From contig JAPFFF010000006.1 of NCBI GenBank assembly GCA_039105265.1, forward strand, positions 3,534,001 to 3,598,000: 64,000 nucleotides of DNA. Reading direction: 5' to 3'. The position numbers and the translations under genes are program-made. The DNA is from Tritrichomonas musculus. Its lineage: Eukaryota > Parabasalia > Tritrichomonadida > Tritrichomonadidae. Positions 12,801-20,953 of this stretch are shown piece by piece. Positions within the stretch are counted from its first letter, which is position 1. Each line of letters opens with the position of its first letter. The notes beneath the pieces were generated by a model. That model saw only the letters and a program-made list of their open reading frames with translations. It had not been told where the DNA came from and made no database searches.

Positions 12801-15215
12801 TCTTTCTGATTGCTCTGTAAAACCTCTTCCATTCAATTCATCTACTGATTCCTGATCTGTTATTTGATCATTTGTTCCTAATGACCATTTTAAATAAGCT
12901 CTCATATATTCAATCATTATTATCCAATACATTTCTGGATAAGCTTTTGTTAATTGTGCGGTTATTTCACTTGGTTGTTTTATTGAATTCATATTTATAT
13001 TATGAAATTCTCTATCAATTATACTCATAAATTGATTTATTTCAATATTGTCTTTATTAAAAAATGGATTTTCATCTTGAAGAACCTGTAAATAACGTTG
13101 CCAAGTGTCTCTTTGTTCGATTCTTGTTTGAGCTAAAAATCTTTCCCATTGATTATCGTTATTTCCTCTTTCTTGATCCGTTGACCCTTGATTCAATTCT
13201 TGTTCAGGTAATTGTATTGGTTGAACCCCTTCTTCTAAAATTTCTTGATTTTCTGCTTCATTTTGAATTTCTTGTTCTTCAGCTTTTGCCTCATCTAACC
13301 AAATTTTTTCTCTTTTTTTTATTTTTTCAGCAATCCATTGTTTGTGCATCATGTTAATAATATCTGGGTTATTTGCATACAATTCCTCCATTGATACTTG
13401 AGTTTCCCATAACTTGTCATTTGCAATCATAAATAACGTTTGATCCTGGTCAAGATTGGGTTCAGATGATAAAAATGTTTGTAACTCTTGTTTTATGTCT
13501 TTATCTAAATTTGAAAACATTTGTGGTAATAAATCTATCACTTTATCCAAACCTATTTCACCAGTATATGCTTTCATTAAACACAAATTATATGCAGTTT
13601 CACCAATTATTCGACGATAAGCTTGATTTTTATCATTTTTGTTGTAACTATTCATTATATTTTCTATTGCTTTTGACGAGTATGGATATTGTCTAAATTG
13701 CTCAACACAATTTTTTATTCGGGTATCTTCTGGAGTTGTCGTATTATGAATGTAATCTTGGATAACATACCAAATATTCAAATGTAATAAGGCAACATTT
13801 CTTTCGTCTGTACTTCCTTTCATTAAAGCTGCACCTCTTTCTGGATTGATTTCCGCAATTTCTTGAATTAACATGGTACAAATTGTTGTGTATCTATCAT
13901 CGATATCAACCCCTTTCTTGTCGACTATTTCTTCCAACATTTTCATTTGATCTTGTACGTTATCAGGTGATATCGGGGTGCATTCTAATGTTAACTTTTC
14001 CATTAATAATTTCTCACAAAGATCTTTGATATCTTTTTGTCGTGCCATTGAATGAATCACTTTTTGTCTGAGTTGTGCCTTAAATGTCCATTGATCTTGT
14101 TCGTTATTCCAAAGTAATACTTTTTGCAAAATAAAGTTTCTCGTTTCATCCCATTTATCACCATAAACCAGGTCATTATAATTGGTTACATTAAACTTTT
14201 CACAATCAGTTAATAAAATATTCAAATATTTTGAAAAGACTGAAGGATCAAACCAGTTTTTATTTTCAAAATGAATATATTTTATTAAAGCAACTGTGAA
14301 TAAAGTTTGAACATTTTCATGATTTTTTTCCAAATTTTGTAAAACTGTTAGAATTCCTTTTAGATTATTCAATACATACATTGCACCGTCTTGTTCAGCT
14401 CCTGCTAAAGATATATAATCATCTGCTCGAATGTCCATTCTTTCTTTCGGAAGGAATCGGAATTGACGTTGTTCATTTGTTCCTTTATTTTCATATATTA
14501 TTGTTCTTGATATTTTTGAATTTAACGCATCACAAACCTCAAAAATTGCATCAGTATTCAATAAACTTATTAAAACCTGTTTATTCAATTCGCCCCAAGA
14601 TGGTTGAATAAATGCTATGTAAAATTTCATATAAAGAGGATTGTAAGGTTTCCCGCTAAATGAATAATAATAGAGATCCCCTAATTGAAAAGTTGCATCG
14701 AAAGCTTGATCTAACTTTCTTCCTGGGTCCATATGAAAAGCGTGTTGAACCAATTCATACAATTCTCTTGTTTCTTTATAATTCAAACATATATCATAAT
14801 CTGTTGGATCAACTGGCAAATAATGACTTCTATCAAATTTAATAAATAATTCCTCAAATTTATCCGATTTTTTCTTTTTGATATCTTTTATCGAATTCAT
14901 CAAATCTCCTCTTTTTTGTTGATATTCAGCATTTACATTATCTAATGTTAATCCGAGAGTATCACCAAGATGAAGTTCTTTTAAAGCTAACGTTTCTATC
15001 ATTAAATGAGTATATAAAATTAATTCATTTGTTTCCTCTATTGTATTTGGATTTTCTGTAAAATATTGATGAATTGTTTGTATATTTGGTTCATCAATTC
15101 CAACTTCCTGACAAATTTCAATTAAAAATTCAAATTCTTTCTTTGCATCTTGATCTTTAAAAGTAACCGAAATTCCTTGATATTCATATGATATACTTAG
15201 AGTTTGATTTGTCAT
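3834..15215 (-). CDS. Giant 3,793-residue Maverick protein of unknown function
   Basis: One uninterrupted minus-strand frame of 11.4 kb starting MTNQTLSISYEYQ. No catalytic domain is recognisable. Most of the length (residues about 300-3,400) is charged, Asn/Lys/Glu-rich helical sequence with recurrent Tyr/Trp/Phe positions; short modules of the type hydrophobic-x-x-Tyr, small gap, acidic-A-x-x-Tyr-Leu recur irregularly, suggesting degenerate repeats. The last 400 residues are low complexity: a Thr run, a Lys/Glu-rich basic region and repeated PESIPKT units, ending in NNPQLMKYFK. A large structural, tegument-like or fibre protein is the simplest idea, but this is inference. The absence of interruptions over such a length argues the element copy is recent. 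Confidence 0.8.
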   Translation of the reverse strand: MTNQTLSISYEYQGISVTFKDQDAKKEFEFLIEICQEVGIDEPNIQTIHQYFTENPNTIEETNELILYTHLMIETLALKELHLGDTLGLTLDNVNAEYQQKRGDLMNSIKDIKKKKSDKFEELFIKFDRSHYLPVDPTDYDICLNYKETRELYELVQHAFHMDPGRKLDQAFDATFQLGDLYYYSFSGKPYNPLYMKFYIAFIQPSWGELNKQVLISLLNTDAIFEVCDALNSKISRTIIYENKGTNEQRQFRFLPKERMDIRADDYISLAGAEQDGAMYVLNNLKGILTVLQNLEKNHENVQTLFTVALIKYIHFENKNWFDPSVFSKYLNILLTDCEKFNVTNYNDLVYGDKWDETRNFILQKVLLWNNEQDQWTFKAQLRQKVIHSMARQKDIKDLCEKLLMEKLTLECTPISPDNVQDQMKMLEEIVDKKGVDIDDRYTTICTMLIQEIAEINPERGAALMKGSTDERNVALLHLNIWYVIQDYIHNTTTPEDTRIKNCVEQFRQYPYSSKAIENIMNSYNKNDKNQAYRRIIGETAYNLCLMKAYTGEIGLDKVIDLLPQMFSNLDKDIKQELQTFLSSEPNLDQDQTLFMIANDKLWETQVSMEELYANNPDIINMMHKQWIAEKIKKREKIWLDEAKAEEQEIQNEAENQEILEEGVQPIQLPEQELNQGSTDQERGNNDNQWERFLAQTRIEQRDTWQRYLQVLQDENPFFNKDNIEINQFMSIIDREFHNINMNSIKQPSEITAQLTKAYPEMYWIIMIEYMRAYLKWSLGTNDQITDQESVDELNGRGFTEQSERSVNQMRNEWNGQLNDLKGKLGKLWEIGSQHENLGPDKDSWINQMVYQEYPTKNALREFIDTKTFQNEFYHDFQEYGNKTYAEIRRVLGAFNFSEKYIQELAHQYWTNDDEFNDRNTRSRRDKMENKFNKEGGVKSQIQNEFRRWSTIKNNRMETITITIENLVRAERITQNDMNSERTRLIENYVNGDNLRNEQKGEELQNIKEDSQDYLDHHNEQAITQRIRQLYDNNGIVSTDEEIRTKYAEYLSSQNKDSYLSELGRELLQRRNSAVTNWIQRFNNEIGTKIENINFIHGIVSSVEKVNLTAVKQSFINQVQSTPQNGENLFNELKNDMESREANAKDQQINHYGNQIHRLISNSGRPFTVEGIRDTEVKPILDIENIQERDRKFNEWVRNWETKEQLIQTKIQNLERTYVQKYQITNKEIDSASILQHILNKVATTYNQDTVLSNINEKIERNTEIVKTLKERLELNKLEDTFREAYGQEFTQAKWYDMIREHSNLPIDQQINVIKAHIQQKNRETGNLIQNVNNKLTECFQSAFPDFDNSYINEKVIELLFRSYPEVNRNYSQLEAKLQSLLPQFKKMGELFRKWNSQNISNIYLGMKTFQDAGHEVPRLFELAEEYEVRLEIIEYNPLNLLKITNEPENQQNQKMREELELLKQKRNAILSDSNFRLKIDQYCQGRNSVEKETLIKEIVGHCDRVEDVDKFIDAKTRYIGFGKNWSQFQTRVDFDNFYKSNRESSNLNLLMRSNFGQMSPEDNIKIDELKVYLSNTYPDIFPQSEWSYIQEDKFEEDGAKFYAYLQGEMMYQQIRLMYPPNTMPATWDHAQYHSNIFKALDKLQKEFLRKEPLYRSIKTDRNFNLALNEYNEIAPDHEKLTAERIFATARPTDDILKLTQSLRNQIQSKINSVEFNDSLERAIREVWKPHFPNDFKSAEDWRTEFGDNYKARNAILKLTPGYQFWANVNPHEEVNLKNYIVRNGGTIESAYQALNNFYSQYYPIYSRQWVGNPTLLPYLTKYKNKFGGSEQSALYYLFGKFYGDLNRCLQFFAAYEGNQEIENMNGSQKYSDINSFLQTVVNQGDAVNQSTFLNNIQSSVTNFSNSKSNWESNTDFRNHVFYLEALKEENKTGLKYDFSWDEDKMYKNYLIPLAKKYYQQFVGKRYIPDSNTNNSNVSTEYNNIILAAEDYRKKNDDWENSNVKSTLERYQNEGRINSKKSYEDLKDEFEKPADAMKYLEIEKNKKTLLVALGRNEDEELPRGDVNFAPYHDIDEKDLTSRLNWLLNFVSKIEDENTASWNSPAFLKIHSDYRSNHSDDRSTQTINQCKIKYGLDYESAKIDLKYHYLLEKYREEFQEDYSIKETDPNNDQKLAHIHEIEKLLKNYKDYKVDNELQIKLNCYNAESGQDTLNHLWLVKKFKDNVQSAKIYLEYWTYVGKINAITSDNNDIKDVPISLAGITKLKEIFNNVSKDDTAFQSVSFQQLLNQYNDIKHSHYDATDIKRLYGSYINCTNAMKCVLLEHELETTYQLSKENFPKNFDGKWETYLKALENKKSEIDIKKNSILWDSEVRKWYDYAKENVDSTLPTIEQMMIDDKYNKDIVYYKILTKIWGKFTGKEYPNFETNYQVTNAKLANKINNYIKRYEKFRIDGDIQRLLVNQKQEVSIDDLFNRYIDSDNPDDDVLDARRYLQNEIWESEYKAFCEEVGLKPDTKMNTFKNEKERYKFFDLKMKETRDIKPKWEKLMPEVEHWNRYQEPKDQLHKWEEVHKKYDGNIDKVYEEIVFENRKKKFEEDFPDDTWSSNLSKKDQIEKLDEFFRIYNTYYYTLPNFKNTLDEYNRRFNTEKLSVQDIVTKYKTDSTGCLNMMNYKILKLKLQKLDKDFNEKDYGENSEDISKMQRELERYETNQNQLKTSTNINGLYNEYEDKYKDTAKKLEDIEKEQKYKVNNVLNFLKIMIKIKDLETKYKKVFNYEDRKSWGSTPSAQFEYLEKIEKRYQKEKEKLDSFRGIDKLVDLYNDSHGLTGDNVKSIDDIFAENEYHCYKTYQTLLLTKYNYLNPKAPKDDSYTGSPKKFCEELEKEISEIERVYDKFKGKDGWMKLSLDEREKIIQNYKDEDTGNYKIELQGELQKYKKIFNLDFPIDSTIKQWNKEGRDIKYLKNYLAYVNKYSENNEYHELINKYNSKNKDKPIPAEYFTPYDKMKYATLEPLRQRYETAFGMDITINQMMQYAKYLKTTYGVNWRVQDENLDFDFNIAKIANKANIVWREYENYLGHTKKNRVDFDTAIKSYKTQNGIGTLTIQDMKQFIKEVKDLSKKSKTDSKNKLIDSIDSINKNKDKDHQISTDMLEKLSVNSDNLDALQTIIEFIPDYENHFNKKVNPNDLNSFHEDPKNPNWIHVLEKIAFLPLIDDHNSIEKKNGKMSRDSVESVVKKYILNKDPTNPLKDSDVKIDHIRPAYEEYKKEVTKEKEEYFKTMLSEYHKHTDDSSETYQNLVQLYPNLDDLERYLKLNRYIFKTNKIYKQLKEHYKKEHTPLKYSDYQDKPVNNLEPTIIILQNLEKEAQKEWDEEKKKDDKEKEHKKKVELKLSDLNSMRRKVGLTEIGFERYKNMETDTALSDINNMMNEARQKESEKNSNNNTSVGIGGALRNNFIGTTMNKPAATTTPATTTTTTTTTTDTNTMPTINDGSEKKEESVWSKNYEGGITSLIQQSAKGISIRSLLMEQQKKNKLNGKTSIMSQFNENAPPKPVVPYSSNSNTNNLFSSKTTMTEEKETPIEKKPIVSPISEKPMTLTKIEPGKKINLLPTKVDQPEVVKTKNNMIQVLPRRGRKNLPLRFKAKEEMEQQQKAIEKVEEESEEVEIKPKKPTINTKAKSSKQFKKQKSERTKLLKKNSKAKKKKDDDDEVISEKSTIDKEDISKKKTKTKPLQRKVDAIVPKPTITPIPESIPKTIPESIPKTITEEKPATEVKQIPKTSEIPSVIQNNPQLMKYFK

Positions 15216-15261
15216 TTTTTAAACAAATAAATAATTCAAAAAAGTTTAGCTAGTAAATGGT

Positions 15262-15672
15262 TTATTCATTTGAATCTTCTGGTTCCTTCAAATTTAGTGG
15301 GTCAACGAAGCAATCTCGTAACTCATCGACAAATTGATTCAATACTTGTGCTTTTGATTCCAATTGGACTTTCTTTTTTTCTTCTTCTTTTTTCAAATCG
15401 TCCAATTTATCTCGATTTTCATCAATTTTTAGCTCATTTTCAACCATCATTTCCCATATCGGATCGGACTTTGGATTTTTATCAATTTCATCATTTATAT
15501 AGCCGTTTTCTTCGGTGAGCCTTCGATTTTCTGATTCCAGTCTTTCAATTGTTTTCATGTCGTCGTTTAATGAATCAGCTAATTCCAATAACCTTGTTGT
15601 ATCATAAATAAAGTTGCGTACTGTCTTTCTGAAAACCTTAAGACTTTGCTTATCTTGCTTCCTGCTGTACAT
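15262..15672 (-). CDS. Small coiled-coil Maverick protein
   Basis: A 136-residue product, basic at the start (MYSRKQDKQSLKVFRKTVR) and then dominated by heptad-like charged helix from about residue 30 to 115 (ERLESENRRLTEENG; ENELKIDENRDKLDDLKKEE), ending in an acidic tail. I do not recognise it beyond the coiled coil. It lies immediately upstream of the giant gene on the same strand, 46 bases from its start, and diverges from the gene at 15820 across a GC-rich repeat-bearing spacer that probably holds the promoters of both. Confidence 0.55.
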   Translation of the reverse strand: MYSRKQDKQSLKVFRKTVRNFIYDTTRLLELADSLNDDMKTIERLESENRRLTEENGYINDEIDKNPKSDPIWEMMVENELKIDENRDKLDDLKKEEEKKKVQLESKAQVLNQFVDELRDCFVDPLNLKEPEDSNE

Positions 15673-15747
15673 GAAAAAAAGTGATGTGATGACCTAACGA
15701 GAAAAAAATAGATTTTTGGTAAACGGTCTCCACCCCAAAAACTTAGA

Positions 15748-15800
15748 GGGCACCTCTACAACAACTCGGGCACCCCTGCAACACCTAGGGCACCCCCATG
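15748..15800. repeat. GC-rich 20-bp direct repeat in a divergent spacer
   Basis: Three starts of the word GGGCACC at 15748, 15768 and 15788, exactly 20 bp apart; the first two units continue as CTCTACAACA and CCTGCAACA. The block is much richer in G and C than its surroundings and lies between two divergently transcribed Maverick genes (starts at 15672 and 15820). It could be a shared regulatory site; this is inference. Confidence 0.6.
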
Positions 15801-15819
15801 AGGGACCCAAATAAAAAAT

Positions 15820-16341
15820 ATGATTTTTCGTGCTCACCTCACCACATCATTTTTACTTATGTTCGCCATCTCCGAGTCCAACGTAGAGCCTACAGAGAAC
15901 TACCCAATAGAGAACCTATCAGATCTTATCGATAAACACCCAGAAGATTTAGATTTAAATGAAGATGACTATATGTACCAGAGTTTATGCAAAATTGTAA
16001 CAGCAAAAGATACACCATTCAATATTGGCCCAAAGCAAGAATTTATCAGAAATTATTATCGTGAACTTCACAAATGCATAGAAATTCGACAAAAAATGTT
16101 TGAAACAACCCTTGATATAGTCAAATGTAAATTCAATTTCGATGAAAATCTTTTTACGAGCATTTCTACCAGATTCTTTCAATTTTTCCCAAATACCACA
16201 ATTGATTGGACCCTAATGGACCCTCAAAGAGGAATGTACCAATTTCTAGATTCATATGCAGAGCATTTATTTAATAGAATAGGATTTTACACAAGATGGA
16301 TATACTATCCAATTGAATGCCATGCAAACGATTGCCTTTAA
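15820..16341 (+). CDS. Unknown 173-residue protein, possibly secreted or membrane-targeted, near the Maverick end
   Basis: The product starts with a short hydrophobic segment (residues 9-17, TSFLLMFAI) after a basic residue, resembling a signal peptide, then a polar acidic region (LIDKHPEDLDLNEDDY) and a mixed alpha/beta body with six cysteines, two of them close to the C-terminus in HANDCL and IECHA. No family recognised. It is the outermost gene on this side of the Maverick and is transcribed outward, towards the presumed terminal repeat. Paired cysteines plus a leader would suit an extracytosolic protein, but this is inference. Confidence 0.5.
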   Translation: MIFRAHLTTSFLLMFAISESNVEPTENYPIENLSDLIDKHPEDLDLNEDDYMYQSLCKIVTAKDTPFNIGPKQEFIRNYYRELHKCIEIRQKMFETTLDIVKCKFNFDENLFTSISTRFFQFFPNTTIDWTLMDPQRGMYQFLDSYAEHLFNRIGFYTRWIYYPIECHANDCL

Positions 16342-16344
16342 ATA

Positions 16345-16600
16345 AACCACACAATTAACAACTTTTTCTATAGCTTTTTTGATGTTAACGATACGGGACC
16401 TCCTTCCTAGCAGAGCGTTGAGAGGAATCCTGAGAGCAGCCCAGTGGAAGATCATTAATGGGAGTGGGGGATCATACCTGGCATAGTGGGGCTGGGGTCA
16501 CGGATGGGAAATATTTGACGCGGTTTTTGAACGAAGTGCAAAAATCGTGGCAAATATATAACTACTAAAAAAAAAGATTAATTCAAATTTGCTTTAAAAA
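16345..16600. repeat. Candidate terminal region of the Maverick
   Basis: A block at about 16,370-16,560 is clearly richer in G and C than anything around it and carries no convincing gene; past 16,560 the sequence turns into AT-rich host-like DNA. It contains a 9-bp stem hairpin (CGGTTTTTG with CAAAAATCG). It lies where the terminal inverted repeat of the Maverick would be expected. The partner repeat is outside the window, so the boundary cannot be fixed. Confidence 0.4.
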
Positions 16601-17237
16601 TGTTTTTATATGTTTAAATTGGTCTTTAAAGTCTATTTTAATTTTTTTTGATTTTGACAAAAGTCTGTTTGGAATTTTTGTATATAACTTTTAACAACAC
16701 TAATACTGTTTGACTTTAATGTATTGATTTTCAAAAAAATAAGCAAATTGATTAATGATATTTTTGTGAAATGCAAGTTATCCTGACATTTCGTAACTTT
16801 TTTGAATACTTTTCAGAATTTTTTGTTTTTTAAAACGAAAATATAAGAAAATCAGATGAAAATATGAATGTATGTCGACTTTATTTAAAGCTTACTTCCA
16901 AAGCAGTTTCAAAAAATCCATATTATTTTAGAATTGCTAAAAAGAAAAAAGAAAAAAAATATTATATTTTTCTCCATTCCTTTTTTTTTGGAAAAAAATT
17001 TTATGAATTTTGTAGGATTAAGCATAAATATTAATACTATTCATTTATTGGCCACATTCAATACTTTAAACAAATTTCTTTTTTTGTTTATTTTTCTATA
17101 TTTTCTTTGTTTTTGAAAATAAAAATATATATTTATATTAATATTTTATATAACTGAATTTAATCAATATAAAATAATTTTAAAAAATTGTTTATTTATG
17201 GAGATATAAAAAAAATCACTCTAAAAAATTACGAATT
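16601..17237. other. AT-rich spacer, no gene seen
   Basis: Long A/T runs with no open frame of credible composition and no recognisable element. Confidence 0.6.
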
Positions 17238-17725
17238 GTAGGTAGACTTGTTATTTTGAGAATTGATATCAAAAACGTCACTTTTTTGCATCTGATACTC
17301 GATTATCAGTTTACAAATCTGATATCGAGATTATCGATTATCAAGATATCAGGTATGAAATGTGATATAAAAATAATTGTAAACTTGATATCAATTACCA
17401 AGATCTCGAAGTCTCAAACAGATTTATCTTTTTTTATAATTGGTATTTGTGATTTTATTATATCTAAAAATAAATAATAGAATGTATTGATGTTTATTTT
17501 AAGATTAAAATCAAAAAAATACATTCTTTTTTATGAAATATTTGAGAATGAATTACGATCATGTTTTTATCAAAAAGTTTACTTGAAAATTCTGATAAGA
17601 AAAGCTGAGAAAAAAATTCTCGATCTCTGAAATCGATCTCGAGAATCTGTGCATATTTATGTATCGATATCAAAAAGTCAATCAATTATCGATCCCGAGA
17701 ATCGGAGAATAACAAGTTTAATTGT
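17238..17725. repeat. Short interspersed element with ends ACTTGTTATT, rich in GATATC/ATCGAT
   Basis: The left end reads GTAGACTTGTTATTTTGAG and the right end, read in reverse complement, AAACTTGTTATTCTCCGA, so the ends form a loose inverted repeat. The interior is full of short palindromes (GATATC, ATCGAT, AGATCT-like words). A diverged copy of the left half lies inverted at 43,030-43,260, and a third similar end is at about 24,535. This looks like a small non-autonomous repeat family; no target duplication was identified. Confidence 0.5.
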
Positions 17726-18139
17726 AGGGAGAGGAGGGTATCGTTATTTATCGTACGTTTACTTACATTTAAAAATTGGTTATTTCAATATTATTTCCAT
17801 ATTTCAAACCAAAAACAAATGTGAACAAAAATATATTATATATGTAAAAAATAATCTAAATAGTCATTCTAGAACTCAAAATAAACCAGTAAACCAATCA
17901 TATTTGATAATAAATAATATAATGGCACATATCGATTTTAATGATTTTATTTATTGATAGTGATCTTGAAATAGGTCTTTTCATCAGAAAAAATTGAATG
18001 TCATTTTCAAAGGGGCATTCAAAATTAAGTGTAACTGCAATTTTATATAAAACATTTTCAGAATAATTAAAATTTTACGATTATTTTTCATTCATTTTTT
18101 CTTTCACGTTTAAAATTGAATTGAATCATAATTAAATTA
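17726..18139. other. AT-rich spacer upstream of the transporter gene
   Basis: No gene. The last 25 bases before the transporter ATG contain TCATAATTAAATTA, which resembles the short initiator (TCA followed by pyrimidine/AT) used next to start codons in Trichomonas, but the match is loose. Confidence 0.4.
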
Positions 18140-19270
18140 ATGGCCGGATCAATTCTTTTCTTTATTTTATCACAACTAATTTCTGGCACTTTCTATGCGA
18201 TAACGCAAAAGGTTATGCTTCAAATCAAATCAGTTGGATACGATGATGTCACGCATTATTTTGATAAACCATTTACGCAAGCATTATTAATGTCTTTTTC
18301 AATGATATTTTCCCTTATTGTCCGTTGTTTTTGGGATTCAAATGGTAAACCTCCTCATCCCCCCACAGCTTTTAAAACCAGATTAATTTTAGCAATTCCG
18401 GCGACGTGTGATTTAATTACAACGACATTAAACGTTTTTGGACTAATCTACATCAATGTTTCAATCTTCCAAATGTTACGAGGTGCTCAAATTATATTTA
18501 CTTCGATCCTCTCAGTAATTATTCTCAAGAAGCGATTAAAAGGCTACGAAATTTTTGGTATTTTTATAGTTATCGTTGCATTAACGTTAGTTGGTTTTGC
18601 AGGGATGTATATACCATCTAGTGACAGTTCAGATGACTCAAATGGCCGAACAATTAAAGAAAAAATTTTGGGATCATTTTTAGTTATCGGCGCCCAAATA
18701 TCCTACTCAATTCAGATCATCATTGAAGAATACTTCCTTCATGTCAAGTTCAAAGACAATCTAGGTGCTCTTGAAGTGATTGGAAATGAAGGAATGATGG
18801 GCTTTTTAATAATAATTTTTATTTTTTTGCCTTTTGCCTATTTGTGCCCCGGAAATGACCCGTCAACAATGGCAGGGGGGTCCCTTGAAAATACGTGGGA
18901 TACGATCTTAATGGTTTATCATAAACCGATTATTCTCGTTGTTTTTCTTCTCTTCATCATCTTCTCTGGTTCTTACAACATCTTCTGCATGTGTGTCATA
19001 GCTTTTTCTTCATCATTGAATGAGGCTATCGTCGATGCAGCGAGAACTTTGCTCATTTGGGTCTGTATGTTGATATCGTATAAAATTGGTCTTCCTTTCG
19101 GTGAACAATGGAACTCCTACTCGCTGATTGAATTATCTGGATTCTTCTTGCTTGTAACTGGTTCTTTCATTTTCGATGGAAATTTGAAATTGCCTGGATG
19201 TAACTATACTATTACTGCTGAAGAACAAACTTTACTTGATAATAATTCTAAAATTTACCAAACTTGCTGA
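18140..19270 (+). CDS. SLC35F-type drug/metabolite-superfamily transporter
   Basis: A 376-residue polytopic membrane protein with about ten hydrophobic segments, as expected for the drug/metabolite (EamA, nucleotide-sugar) transporter superfamily. The start, MAGSILFFILSQLISGTFYA, is itself a first membrane segment. The middle has the family signature of a helix pair around QMLRGAQIIFTSILSVIILK followed by KRLKGYEIFGIFIVIVALTL, closest in my memory to the SLC35F6-like group. Such proteins carry small organic solutes or nucleotide conjugates across endomembranes; the substrate cannot be read from sequence. It ends with a short cytosolic tail (TAEEQTLLDNNSKIYQ). It is a single gene with no neighbour closer than 1.5 kb on the right. 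Confidence 0.85.
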   Translation: MAGSILFFILSQLISGTFYAITQKVMLQIKSVGYDDVTHYFDKPFTQALLMSFSMIFSLIVRCFWDSNGKPPHPPTAFKTRLILAIPATCDLITTTLNVFGLIYINVSIFQMLRGAQIIFTSILSVIILKKRLKGYEIFGIFIVIVALTLVGFAGMYIPSSDSSDDSNGRTIKEKILGSFLVIGAQISYSIQIIIEEYFLHVKFKDNLGALEVIGNEGMMGFLIIIFIFLPFAYLCPGNDPSTMAGGSLENTWDTILMVYHKPIILVVFLLFIIFSGSYNIFCMCVIAFSSSLNEAIVDAARTLLIWVCMLISYKIGLPFGEQWNSYSLIELSGFFLLVTGSFIFDGNLKLPGCNYTITAEEQTLLDNNSKIYQTC

Positions 19271-20936
19271 TTGCTGACCAAATATGCTCTCAATTTTGCT
19301 TAAGCAGAAATACATTTATATATAAATATTATATTATCATTGTTATATGGTAATTTTCTTTTCCTTTGTTTATTCGACTTCATTTTTAAAATACTAGTAT
19401 GGTTGGGTTTGTTGAAGATAATTTGAAAATAATTAGAGTCTTTCTTCATGTTTGAAAAATAACAAATCCTAAATGATATGATAATATAGTTTTTACATGT
19501 TATTTCAATTATTTCAAATTCTTCAATTAACTTAAGATTATAATTGGTCAATAATGTGTCGATTTGAACTGAGAGATATTCCATGCCGAATTCTCTCAGA
19601 AATTAAGGGTATGAGTTTGATTTTTTTTTTTTTTTTTTATGTAAAATAGGCTGTGAATTAGAATTTCACATTAAAAAAATATTTTAACCAATCTTGAATA
19701 TTCCTAGCAAATCATTGAATAAAGCAGTTATTAAATATATTAAGCAAATTTTAATATGTATTCCTGATGATGCTTTAAAACCAAATCCAGGCCTTAAATT
19801 GCTAATTTTCCTTCTTTTTCATAGTCTTAGAAAAACAATTTTCATTGTTTTGCGTATTCTCTCAATTAAATGGCATAAAAATCAAAGAATTTCTTAAATT
19901 TCATTTATATTATACTGTGCACTTTGGTTTGAGAGAAATGTCACAAAGAAACCCTTAAATATCATACTTAGCATAACGAATGTCTTGGTGAATACTCTCT
20001 TTTCACATGAAAAACAAATCTCTTTTTGATTAATCAATCACATTTAATGCAACAGAAACTACATTTTATCTTTGCATGGTCAATTGATGAATTAGAGCAT
20101 GCATAAATCCTAGTAATTGGCTTTCTTTACACAGTTTTATTAGAAAAACTAATAATAAATAATTAAAATGTATTCAAACTTTTTGAATTTATAGGAAAAC
20201 TTTTGACTACTTTATTTTGATGTAAACTCCGATATTATATGTTCGGATTTTATAAACTTTCAAATACTTTTATTTCTGTAAATAATATATATTACATAAA
20301 TTAATTGAGTAATTAATCGTAATATAAAATCTAAACTATAATTACTTTGATAAATTATAATATATTCTTTCTTTAATAGAATATAGGCATTTGAAAAGTG
20401 TACTTAACCAAGTTTATATTGTTATATAAAATACAAACTTTTTGATTTGACCGTAAAGGGAGAAAAATTTTTGAATGCTTTATTTATAATTTTATTTTAT
20501 TTCAATGTATATTCTTTTCAATTGCTTTTAATTCGTAGAATAAAAAAAAAAAAAAATAGTATTTCTAAAAACTTGTGATAATAATGATCATTCAAAACCT
20601 AAAATTCTATTTAGCAAAATAAATTTACTTTGAGAATGAAAAAGTGAAGTAAAGTGTACGTTTAAGCTATAACTTTCTAGATTTCATCCTTAACGATAAT
20701 GTTTCGCCATATATATTCATTAATAAATATTTAAAAAATATAATGAATTTAAAAAAAACTTAAATTAATAAAATTATATATTTGTTTTGGAAGATTTCCT
20801 TATTTTTAATTATTTTATTTCAAAACTTTTTCAAAACACTTTGATTTATAATTTCTCAAATATAAGATTTATTTCATCACAATTTTCAATTTATTAAACG
20901 ATAATATTTACAAAAAGTCAAAAATAAAACTTATTA
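19271..20936. other. 1.7-kb AT-rich intergenic region
   Basis: No supportable gene. One 67-codon plus frame (19694-19897) has a hydrophobic, basic composition (KLLIFLLFHSLRKTIFIVL) and may be a remnant of something, but has no recognisable motif. A T run of about 19 lies near 19,621-19,640. Nothing else seen. Confidence 0.55.
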
Positions 20937-20953
20937 CTTCATTAAAAATTATA
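20937..20953 (+). promoter_or_regulatory. Possible initiator element of the kinase gene
   Basis: CTTCATTAAAAATTATA directly precedes the ATG at 20954. TCATTA matches the Trichomonas initiator pattern (TCA, pyrimidine, T, A/T) and lies within 20 bases of the start codon, the usual spacing in that genus. Assignment is by pattern only. Confidence 0.4.

Larger units (their letters stand above)
1..16560. mobile_element. Maverick/Polinton, larger part, left side cut by window edge
   Basis: Seen: a block of genes with a double jelly-roll-like capsid gene, an A32-type packaging ATPase and a short glycine-rich amphipathic protein, a combination known from Mavericks/Polintons, which are abundant in trichomonads. 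The long genes in the window read as open, so the element looks whole as far as it is visible and is probably young. Polymerase B and integrase are not seen and would lie left of position 1. The right boundary is uncertain; gene content stops at 16,341 and an unusually GC-rich block at about 16,370-16,560 is the best candidate for the terminal repeat. With an 11.4-kb gene inside, the full element must be longer than the 15-20 kb usually reported for Trichomonas Mavericks. Confidence 0.85.

Noticed and set aside
3907-14842. Plus-strand frames of 60-160 codons across the giant gene
   Set aside because: They are antisense shadows of the minus-strand gene, with Phe/Leu-rich composition and no motifs.
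16467-16500. Similarity of ATCATACCTGGC to the 5' end of U1 snRNA
   Set aside because: The short match is not followed by a convincing stem-loop I or Sm site, and the position at the Maverick end gives a simpler explanation for the GC-rich block.
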